From positions 55,383,885-55,447,884 of the forward strand of contig CAIIXF020000001.1 of assembly GCA_903813345.2 (NCBI GenBank): a stretch of DNA of 64,000 bases, written 5' to 3'. The notes below the pieces were generated by a model. It was given only the letters and a program-made list of their open reading frames with translations, had not been told where the DNA came from and did no database searches. The translations under genes and the position numbers were made by a program. Source of the stretch: Owenia fusiformis (Eukaryota > Annelida > Polychaeta > Sabellida > Oweniidae). This document shows positions 30,201 through 42,200 of the stretch, piece by piece; within the stretch, counting starts at the first letter, position 1; every line of letters starts with the position of its first letter.

Positions 30201-33200
30201 ACCTCAATTTTTGATTTATGATATATAACACATGTTCGCTGATTTCTAGGCAATTCCTGGGCTGGTCCCAAATGTGAGGAGACTGGATGTCCTGGACTTG
30301 AATCTACATGCAGCGGTCATGGTGAATGTAACTCTCTGCTTGGAGAGTGTACTTGTTACCCTGGATGGCAGTCTGATGCATGTGATGTGCCAAAATGTCC
30401 TGGAGATCCAGAATGTGGAGGTGAGATATTTTCTGCTGATTTCTTTGACATATTGCTGACAAGAGAATTAGAGACTAATGTATAGCTTAAAATTAAACTT
30501 AGTATAATCTGTGTGCTTCAATAAGTAGCAATCATTAAATATTTATTTTATGTTCATTGTCTAAAATACACTTTTTTATTCATTCATTATTTAGAAAATG
30601 AAAAGTAAGTTTAGTTTGGTGATTATTACCACAATTTCATTTTAGGTCCTGATCACGGTATCTGCCAAGGTGGTGGTGCTTGTCTATGTAACAATGACTG
30701 GATAGGTGAAATCTGTGAAATTCCATGTTACAATGGTACCCACAGTGGGGATGGCACTTGTGTATGCGACAAAGAATGCATCTCAGGTATCTCCTGTCAT
30801 CACGAATGTAGTGGACACGGTGCTTGTGATGCTGATGGTAAATGCGAATGTGACTTCTATGAGGGCTTTAAGGGTATCATATGTGATGTTCCCAGTTGTC
30901 CCGGTTGGCCAGAAGACTGTATGGGTCGAGGCACGTGTAACCAGGCAACAGGTGAGTGTGACTGTATACCCGGTTGGATGGGACTTGGATGCGAGGTACC
31001 TGATTGCCCAGGAACTCCAGATTGTAATGGTGTTAATGCTTCATGTGGTGTGACTGCTGACTCAGAGACACCTATCTGTTACAACTGTGAGGACCCCTAT
31101 ATGGGAGATGGATGTGAGTACACATGTGTACATGGTACAGCCTCCAGGGACCTGGAATCAAATGAATGGATCTGCACTTGTGATGATTGCTATGGCGGCA
31201 CCAGCTGTGATGTCTTCTGCAATGGTATTGGCACAGCTTGCACCAATGGAACCTGTGAATGTGGCTATGAAGGGAACAGAGGCGATCTCTGCGACCTTGA
31301 TGGCTGCCCAGGTTGGGGTGAGGACTGTACTGGACGTGGTAGCTGTAATGGAGCCACTGGAGAGTGTATCTGCGGGGATGGTTGGGCTGGACGAGGCTGC
31401 GATGTTGCAGTCTGCCCTGACAACTGTAACCAAAGAGGCGCTTGTGAAGTGGATGTAGAATCAGACCAACCTTACTGTGAGTGCGATGAAGGATTCTTTG
31501 GAACATCTTGTCAGTATGGCTGTCTCTATGGTACAGTGAATGCAGAAGGCACAAACTGTACATGTCAGGATTGCTACCATGGATTTGAGTGCGACATCCT
31601 TTGTTCTGGTCGCGGAAACTGCACTGATGGTGTCTGCGATTGTGGCTTCGATGGAGGCAGAGGTGATTACTGTGATGAACCAGGCTGTCCCGGTCTTTAC
31701 AGCACAGACTGCTCAGGACATGGAAGCTGTATCCTAGCAACACAACAATGTATCTGCAACCAAGGATGGATAGGTGTAGGATGTGAAGAAGCAAGCTGCC
31801 CTGAGGATTGTAATGGCCGAGGTATATGTGCAACTGACCAACGCGTCCCCTATTGTTCAAATTGCGAGAAAGGCTGGATGGGAGAGGGATGTGATGTTGT
31901 ATGTAATGGCACCCAAACACCTATGGATAGTGGCATTTGTGCTTGCGACAGCGGATGTTCCCATGGAGATGCCTGTGATATCTCATGTAACAACGTTGGC
32001 ACGTGTTACGATGATAGCTGTATATGTGAGAACACAACAACTGGCGTTAACCCAGGATGGTGGGGTACTTACTGTACTGAGGCAAACTGCCCTGGCACAA
32101 ATGACAAAATCTGCAGTGGACATGGCACATGTAACAAGGCCTCTAGGACCTGTGTTTGTGATGGAGGTATGTTGAAATCTTATGAAAACTACATAAAATT
32201 TATACTTCAGAATTTCTGTTTTGAATTAAGAATTACCATATTTAGTATTCTTGTGTACTTAAAGTAATAAACGTTCAAATAATGGGATTTCATTTTAGAT
32301 AAAAAATATTGCTCAGAATATAACTGTATCTGCCACATTCATGCCAGTGTTTGAAAATTGTATGATAAAGTCTCTCTCATCTCATCTTAGGTTGGTACGG
32401 AGAGGCATGTAGCGTCCCAGACTGCCCCGGTGAGCCTGACTGCAACGGCAATGGTATCTGTGATGCCTCAAGTACCTCTGATCAACCAAAATGTATCTGC
32501 GGCATGGGATGGATGGGTCTAGGTTGTAATATAGCATGTGTTAATGGTAAGTTTTTTTCTAGAAATGTATTTTAGTATTACATGCAGTTAGGAAGGCAGA
32601 GTGTGATCACTTTGAGTATAACATCAAATATAAGCCTATGTGTAAGGGGATCTCATTTTACTATAGTAGATATAGTATTACACCTACCTTCAAGTGGCCA
32701 TTCATAGACCACATGTTCAGATTCAGTGAAATGATCTAGAAAACTTAAAGTTCAAGGAATTTAATCAAAGTTTATTTGTTTCTATTTTAGGCATTGGCTA
32801 TGAGAATGGCACCTGTGCCTGCTTTGATTGCTTTACTGGACCTGACTGTAATTCCACATGTGCCGATCATGGTTCCTGCAGCAATGAGTCTGTCATTGTC
32901 AGCGTGGCTGTTAATGCGTCTGATCCAAACACGACATACTCTGATGTAGAGACATTCAAGGACACATGTTCCTGTGACTCAGGATGGTGGGGTAAGAATT
33001 CTTCATTCTCAATGTATGGCAAACAAGAAGTTTATCGGGACCAAATAGAGGAAATCATACTTTTAATAATCTTTTACTCATCACTTGACATGAAAGGCAA
33101 TGTCAACTTGCATACACATATAATATAATACAGAAGAAATAAATGTTACACATTTCATAAAATTTTGCTCTTGTACAAAGTATTGTATCAGCAATGTTGT

Positions 33201-36200
33201 TATAAGAATAGGATATTTTTGTGTCACCTACCACTTGGGACTTTTGGATATATACTCAGTATGCAGCTAAAAATGCATGATATGGATTCTTTACAAATAT
33301 AAATGTACAAAATTGAAAAATACTAAAACTTTTCAGGCATTGAGTGTACTATAAGGGGTTGCCCAGGTATTGGAAGCAGTTGTTCTGACCATGGTTACTG
33401 TACCCTGGCTGATCAATCTTGCGATTGTGACGCTGGATGGAAGGGAGACGGATGTCACATACCCGATTGTCCAAACTCTGCAGGAATGGCTGACTGTGAT
33501 GGCAGAGGTAAGATATAATCTTTATAGCAACAAACTAGGGAACAAAAGAAGGATATTTGATCTATTGTCATTTATGAATGATACGAACTGTTGTAGACAA
33601 ATAAAGAGTTTTTCTACTTTCTCAAATCATATTATAGATTTGTGTACTGTAGACTGCTTTATACTGAATGGTAATGAAAATGTTTGTATTTTAAAGAATG
33701 GGAAACACATCTAATACCTTTCGGTTCCTTTGTACCATCATGTTATTCATTTTTACAAAAAGAAAACATTTCGTAAAATAACAACTCATTTTATTTTTTT
33801 AGGTTATTGTGATGGTAACCAGTATGACCCTCCCAGGTGTACTAACTGTACTCTATCTATGGGAGACAAGTGTGAGCTGCCCTGCGTACATGGTGAAGAA
33901 AACCCACCATTCAGTGCACTCTGTGAGTGTGATTCCTGCTACTCTGATGCTGGCTGTGAGACTGAGTGCTCCAATGTTGGAAACTGTACCAATGGAGCCT
34001 GTGAATGTGACTATGGATTCAAAGGAGATGTCTGCGAACTGATTAACTGCCCTGGTAAGTTTATGTTTGTTTTTGTTAAAAACAACTGTATCTGTGTTTT
34101 GAGTCTTCTATAAATTAAATCTGATATTTGAATGTCATACCTATTCAAGAGAAAAAATATGAAATACAAGTAGGAAATAATACATGTACATACATGTATG
34201 CCATCCTGTTATGCTTTGGATTAATATAATAGTTAGTATGATGCTCTGTTTGAACATAAGCCATAGCTATATCAAATATGTCATTTAGAATGTTTGATTT
34301 GTAAAACTAAAGAGATAAAGAGTCTAATAATTGCAAAAATGTAATTTGGCAATTTGATTATTCAGTAACTACATATATAGCATCAACAATATCTGATTAC
34401 AGGAGAGCCAGATTGTTCTACATATGGTACGTGTCTGAGAAAGAACAACGAATCACTGTGTGTATGTAACCCTGGTTTCCAAGGTGACGATTGCTCTGAG
34501 TTCATTTGTCCTGGAACACCATACTGTAGTGACAGAGGTAAGTGAAAAACATGTATATGCAGAATTATGATAATTAGCCATTTCATGTAATTTACATTAA
34601 AGTTGAAAATAATATGACTATGCATTTATAATGAATCAAACAATATCAGCAAAATAAGAATTGAACTATCACTGATTTCACTAAGAATATAATGTCTCAA
34701 GTCAGAATGATACATTACAAAATTTTGACTTTATTTTCCTACCAGGTGACTGTGCCCTTCCTGATGGTGCCATATCTCCACGTTGTGTTTGTGACCATGG
34801 ATTTGATGGAGACGCTTGTGATAGATGTGTGGACAAGTTTGTAGGAGATGACTGCGAAAGATGCCAGGATGGATACATAGGCTACAACACTGACTGTGGA
34901 GTACTTTGTCTAAATGGTGCTCCACCTGATGTTGGTAAGTTGACTTTATAATGGACTAAACATATAGTTATTACTGTAGTTAACGCACAGCCTCCAAGGA
35001 TTCCCCAAATTGAGTTGATCATATATGTTGAAATCATCCTTTCTTTTTGTACTTTGCTTTAGCATATTCATTAATCTAAAGCAATTGTGGTTTATACTGC
35101 TATCTATTGTTTAATCAATGATCAAACACAATGAACAATATCAAAATAGTACAACACCCATTAAACTATATTGCAACACAATTTTCCAGGTGGTCGAGAA
35201 TGTATCTGTTATGATGATATCACTAATGGACACTGGGTGGGAGCTGCTTGTGATCAGTGTGAACATGGCTTCAACCTCCCTACCTGTATTGACTGTCATC
35301 CAGGTAAGCACATTTTCAATAGTTTGATTACACTTCCTTAAAAGAGAGCTTCATCTCATGATCTATATGCCTTTGAATGGGAGGTAACTCTTTGATCTAG
35401 CATTGGTCTATGAGAATAAGTCGATCAGAATCCTGTTACCCAATCAGAATTGGTTGCTAAATTTTAAGCTTTCATGAGTAGCTGACATTGTTTTACAATC
35501 AAATTCCCATAAAATGTCATGTCGGCTACTTATAGGATCATTGAGATTTTAATATCATTAAGATTCCAAAATTGAAGAACTGTCCATATGGTTGACTGAT
35601 TTTTGATCATGATGTTTCTTTTAGATTATGTTGGCCCACATCACTGTACAATCCCTTGCATCAACAACCAGGGAGTCTACAAAGAGATCTATGATGGCAC
35701 AGGAGGTATAGAACCCCTTGTCCCAGAGTTCAACTGTGTAGTACAGCAAGATGATGGGAAATATGTGGTATACTTTGGCTATGATAACAAAAACACACAT
35801 AACGTGTATGTGGATGCTGGACCAGATAATATGCTGAATGGTGTTACAACATTTGCTGATGGCAAACAGAGAACATTGTTCAGACCTGGACAGCACAAAT
35901 ATGCCTTCGGTATAGGGTAAGTAAAATCTGTAAAATACAATTTCTTATGATGTAGTGCTTGAGTATAAGTGTACATTGATGTAAGGACCAATTTAGGGAT
36001 TAGTAAAATTGCTCATTGTACTGTTACATTGTTTGTGTCACCAAGAAACATCATATTTGAAGCATATTTGGCACAGAATACATTCTGCTTAAGGTTTTAA
36101 ATCAACTAAATGAATACATACACTGTGAATCTTGGTGTTATACTTTCAGACCAGCTTTGTCTAATGCTACAGTTTCTTGGAGCTTGGCCTATAAAGCATC

Positions 36201-39200
36201 TAATACATTCTATGATGTCACAGCTGATATTAGCGCTGACAATCTGTGCTCAGAGACACCAGTTTATGTGAGTATTTTCAGATCTAAAAATTAAATATAA
36301 ACATATACTACTTATTAAATCCAGTCTTTTATTTCACGAGCAAATTATTCATTTTATCAGAAAAGAAATATGGAGAAAACTTTTTTCAACTTTTTTGTTG
36401 ATTTTTTACATCATGCACCATTAAATCATTTGTTTTTACCAGAAAAGAAACTTTGAAAATTACTTTTTATTATGTTTCACTTTTGTGCAAATTATTTTGT
36501 CACAGTTTCACAAGCCAATTTCTTCAGATATTTGATTTTAAGATAATTTATTTCAGGATGTCAATGAGAGTGATCCAGAAGTTGGTGTGTGTGAGTGTAT
36601 CCATGGTTACTGGGGAGAGTCCTGCCAGAATGAGTGCCCAGGTGGAGGTAACAACCCATGTTTCGGACACGGTAATTGTGACAAAACCACAGGGGTATGT
36701 ACATGTATCTCTCGTTTTACTGAGGAAACCGACTGTCTGGAATGTATGCCTGGCTGGACTGGCACTGACTGCTCAATTTCCAGTACCGATCTTATCCTGA
36801 CCGCTGATGGAGACTCCATGGGTGTGGTGTACTACGGAGGTCATTACATGACTTTTGATGGCGCCAGTTACAACTTACCAACTCTAGGCGAGTATGTCTT
36901 ATTTGATACAACCACTGCTGAAGGTGTTCCTCTAAAGGGTCATATCTACAATGTGATTTCTTCAGAAGATGGACTTGGTATTGGATTGGCTGGTTTCTCT
37001 ATGACCATAGGGGAAGTTGAGGTAGCTTTCTATGGTGGTGATAAGGAATCCAATAAGACTGGAGCAACCTGGCTGGATGATAAGCTGACATATGTTGGAT
37101 CACAGAAAGCAATCCCTGGAACAGATGACTTTGTATGGAGACAGGACTCTGCTGGACTCTATGTAGTCACTAATGGTGACTTTGAGGTTACCATCCAGAA
37201 TAGCAGAAGATTCCTCAATGTACAAGTGCTTTCCAAGCCTGCCATATGTTCCATCAGCAAAGGACTACTTGGGAACTGCGATGGCAATATCACAAATGAT
37301 TTCAATTTGCAATCAGGTGAAGAACTCGCATCTGCAACTAATGGCACTTTGACTGATGATGATGTCTACAGTGTCTTTGGACCATCCTGGGTTGTACCTA
37401 GTAATGAATCTAAGTTTGAACAGCCCACCGAGGAAGACATTTTGACATCTACCCCCGGAGGTTTATGTATTTGCTTTGAAGATTCCAATGCAATTTCTGA
37501 TCCTCTATACAGTTTCTCCAACTATGATGTCACAATTGAATTCATCTTTAAGGTGGATGAGTCACAAGTGGGATGTGGAATTCTGCTCTCATACCGAGTT
37601 GATGACGAGTTTACAGTAATGGTATGCGACAATAAGCTCACTACATATTACAACAGTGAAACCAAGACATCAAATGGAATCGATGTTGACTATGGCACAT
37701 GGTACCACTTGGCAATTATCTTGCAAAAAGATGATGGATTCTTGATCTTTTATCTTTATGATGAAGCTGGTGAATACAACTCTGATATCCAGACCTTGAA
37801 TGATGTTCCATACAACATCCTGCAGCCTGGTGGTACCCTAGCCTTAGGCCAGTGGAACCCACCCACAACAGGTAGCGGCAGTAGTGGAATGTATTACTAC
37901 AACTACTTAGGCTGCATTGATGAGTTCCGTATATGGAATGCTCGTCTCTCAGTTTCCACTATTAAGGACAACATCTGGAAGTACATCCCAACAACAACAG
38001 AGGACTTGGCCAACTACTGGAAATTCAATGAGGGCTATAAGGGCTACTCAGAGGATTCTGTGAATAGTGTGTACCTTCACATGAGCAAAAAACCTTGGAG
38101 GCATCCAGAGTATGAGTACACTACATACACCTTCACACTACCTGAATATGAGGAATACAATGTCTATGATGTCATTGATAATGCAGATGATGACTACAAA
38201 GATGAAGTTGAGGCCTTCTGCGCAAGTGTCTTTGGAGCTGAATCTTTTAAGACACTCTGTTCAAAGGTTGACAATGCAACATTCTCTTTCTACCAACAAC
38301 AGTGTGAATACAATGGGGTCCTTTATGGCAATACCTCATACACATTAGAAGTTGCTTACGCCTTTGCAGCTCAATGCCAGATACTTGATACATTCATTGA
38401 GCGCCCAACTTTGCCTCCACCTGTAGAGGCTACTACAGGTATCACTGGGGATGGAACCATCACAACTTATGATGGTACTACATACCCACTTAACACAACT
38501 GGAGAGTTTGTATTCATTAACACTGGTACAATTGATGTGAAAGTCAGAGTTGTACCATGTCCAGAAGCTTCAAGCCCCACTTGTGTTAACCAGGTTTGGT
38601 TAGCTACTGAAAACCATGATGTTGTTATCCATACACCATATTCATCTGGAGGTGATCTAGTTGTGTTTGATGGTGAAGGCAACAGAACTACTCTAACAGG
38701 TACAACTGATTTGGCTGATGATTTCACAGTTACTAAAGTAGGAGGAAATGAGTATCATATCACTGATAATGCAGATCTTACAATTGTTGTCGTGAAGGAT
38801 GACAATGGGTTCCTAGATGTAACTGTTGATACATTTGATACTGTCTGTAGCCGGAATACAAATGATATAGCTGGTACATGTGATGGTGATACAACCAATG
38901 ATCCTGCATCAGGAGATGATGTCACTCATCCAAACTGTACAGGTTGTACTGTAGACCCTAATAGTGAGGATGGCTTTGTTTACACCTACACTACTCCCAC
39001 AGGTGTCACCTATGAAGAACCACAGAACTTCACTGGATCTTGCACATGTGGATATTACCTTGATAACTGCTGCATTCAAGTAGGCACCCCAGGTGGTAAT
39101 GACACCCATGGAACAACAACAATCACAAACGGCACATTCACTACATTTGATGGTGTTGAGTATGATTTGGATGTCAGAGGAGAGTATGAGTTCTATAATG

Positions 39201-42200
39201 GATCTGACACTGATGTATACATCAGGATGACACCATGTGGTCAAGAAACATGTGTTACACAGGTACAGGTTGGTACAGGTGATTCTGATGTTGTTGTCCA
39301 TGCACCTTACACTAATAACTCTGATGTTGTTGTGTTCGATGGTGAGGGCAATGAGCTTGACTTCTCAAGTAGCAATGATTCAACTGTAGCACTTGATAAT
39401 TCAACTACTGTTACTAATACAGATGGTAACACAGTTATTATTACCAACACTGATGATGGCACTGAGACAACTGTTACTGTAAATGATAACGGAGACTTAG
39501 ATGTAGAAATCACCACTCCAACAGACACTTGCTCAGCTGGTGTAACTGGCATGGCAGGATCTTGTGATGGTGATACTGATAATGAGATCCCAGATGGTAA
39601 TGGTGGATATGTTGATGCTGACGATATCACTACTGATGATCTTACCAATATGGCAAATGATAGTAATGTTGGTGGTTCAGGATCTGGATCTGGAAGTGGA
39701 TCTGGATCTGGAAGTGGATCTGGATCTGGATCTGGATCAGGAACAGGATCTGGAGATGATGGTACTAAATTTGTCTATGAATATGAAGATGAAAATGGTA
39801 CAACTTATCATGAACCTGAAGATCTCACACCCACTTGCCCAGCTGGTTACTTTGGTACTGATTGTAGCATTTTCTTAGAGGAAGAATCACCCAACAATGA
39901 TGACAACTCTACAGCTGGTGTTAATCCTGATGGTACCATTACCACATTTGATGGTGTTACATATGACCTTGATCAGCCTGGTGAATTCCCTCTGGTTAAC
40001 ACAACTGATATGAATGTCACTGTTACACAAACTCCATGTGGCGATTCAGTGTGTACTACAGAAACAACTGTAGTGACAGACAATGGTGGAGTCATCATTC
40101 ACACTGGCACTCCACCTCCTTCAACTGGAAATCTTACAGATGGACTCCCACCTGGAACTGGTGGTGGTACAACTGTCACTGATGGTGAAGGAAACCCGGT
40201 CGATGTAACCCCAGGTGGAAGTCACAGTGAGGGTGATTTGACTGTAACCAAGAATGCTGATGGAACTGCATGGATTGTAACCGATGGTTCTGGAAACACA
40301 GTAACAATCACAGATGTTAGTATCATTGATAATTCTGGAACTGTGGTTAATATATCACCAGGTGGAACGACTACAATTGGCGATATGACTGTCACAAGAA
40401 AGGATGAACTTACATATGTAGTAAGTACTACCTCTGGTGATTCAGTTACTGTAACAGTATCCAAGCCTACTGATACAGTTATCACAGATAACGAAGGGAA
40501 TCCTATTGGTACCACACCAGGATCAACAGGCACTGTAGGTGATATGACCATCACTACTGATAGTAATGGTGATACTACAATTACTGATGGATCATCAGGC
40601 ACCACTGTGACAGTCACTGACACAGGTATTACTGATGATGATGGCAATGTTGTTCAGACTCCCCCAGGGAGTGGCACATCTGTTGGAGATGGTGTCACTG
40701 TTACACGAGTGGATGAAGATACAGTTGTTGTCTCTGATGATGATGGCAACGAGGTGACAGTTACAGTTCCTACAACACCTGTGAATGAGACTGTTGTCAC
40801 TGATGGTAAAGGTAATGAGATCCCAATTACACCTGGAGGTGGAGGCGTAACTGTTGGTGATGGTGATACAACAATTGAACAACCAGATGATGATACAACC
40901 ACAATAACAGATAGTGATGGAAACACAATTACCATTACAGATACTAGAATCACAGATAATGATGGTAATGAGATTAACATTACACCTGGTGATGAAACCA
41001 CTGTTGGCAATACAACTATCAAACGAATTGATGAAGACACTTATGTTGTAACTGATGGAGATGGTAATGAGATAATTGTTACTGTTGAAACACCCACTGA
41101 TACTGTCATTACTGATGGTGAAGGCAATGAAGTGGATCTTACTCCAGGAGGTACAGGAACTGTTGGTGATATGACTGTCACAAAAGATGGGGATACAACA
41201 ACTGTGACTGATGGAACTACAACAGTAACTATTACATCAACTGGTGTTACTGATCAAGATGGTAGTCCAGTTGATATCACTCCAGGAGACACTACAACTG
41301 TTGGTGATCTTGATGTGTACAGAGTGGACTCTGATACACATGTCATTACTGATGGATCCGGAAATGATGTAACTGTCACAATTCCATCCACACCCAATAA
41401 ACCAACCTCGACTGGTGAAGAAGTAACTGTAACTGACAGCAATGGTGACCAAATAACTATTCCATCTGGAGGAAGTGAAGATGTAGGTGATATGACTGTT
41501 ACTCGAAATGCTGATGGGTCTTACACTATAACTGATGGCTCCTCAAGTAGTACTGTTAATGTATCAGGAACTGGTATCACAGATGGTACTAATGCTGTTA
41601 ATATTTCACCAGATCAGACAACCCATGTTGGTGATATGGCAATATACAGACTTGATGAGGATAATTATGTGATTACTGATGGCACATCTGGTAGCACAGT
41701 CACAATTAATGTACCACAAACAACAGACACAAACATTGTTGATGGTGATGGTAACCCTGTAGATACTACCCCAGGTGATTCTATTGTTGTTGGTGATTTA
41801 ACAGTCTCTGAAGCTTCGGATGGATCTATCACTGTTACAGATAGTACATCTGATGATTCAGTTACAATCAAGGATACTGGTGTCTTTGGAAATGATGGCA
41901 CAGTTGTAAATGTTTCACCAGGTGAAACAGCTACAGTTGGTGATCTTACTGTCCAACGTATTGATGAAGATACCTATGTCATCACTAGTGGATCTGGAAA
42001 TGATATTACTGTCACTGTTCCAACAACCACTGAGACACATATCATCGATAACGGTGGTAATGTGATTGATCTTACACCAGGAGGAAAAGATACTGTGGGT
42101 GACTTGACAATCACCGAAGGACCTGATGGTAAATCATACACAGTAAAGGATGGATCATCTGGTGTAACTATTATTGTTGATGGTACCGGCGCAAGTGATG

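Larger units (their letters stand above)
266..36556 (+). other. The 42 introns, including all non-coding stretches near or above 300 bp
   Basis: All 42 introns have GT...AG ends, 133-348 bp. Those above 300 bp are 266-570, 3738-4080, 8615-8929, 9135-9438, 24160-24468, 27644-27949, 28077-28395, 29082-29418, 32992-33336, 34055-34402 and 35304-35624. I see AT-rich sequence with pyrimidine tracts before acceptors, and no RNA gene, mobile element or extra conserved exon. Intron 26 (27357-27489) has a run of C at about 27431-27441; intron 10 has a G run near 8744-8752. Intron 37 has TACATGTACATACATGTA-like sequence near 34181-34200. Confidence 0.8.

Noticed and set aside
36587-36589. Translation start at GTG 36587
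   Set aside because: It is simply a Val codon within exon 43; coding similarity (VNESDPEVGV) extends upstream to the splice acceptor at 36556 and the frame joins exon 42.
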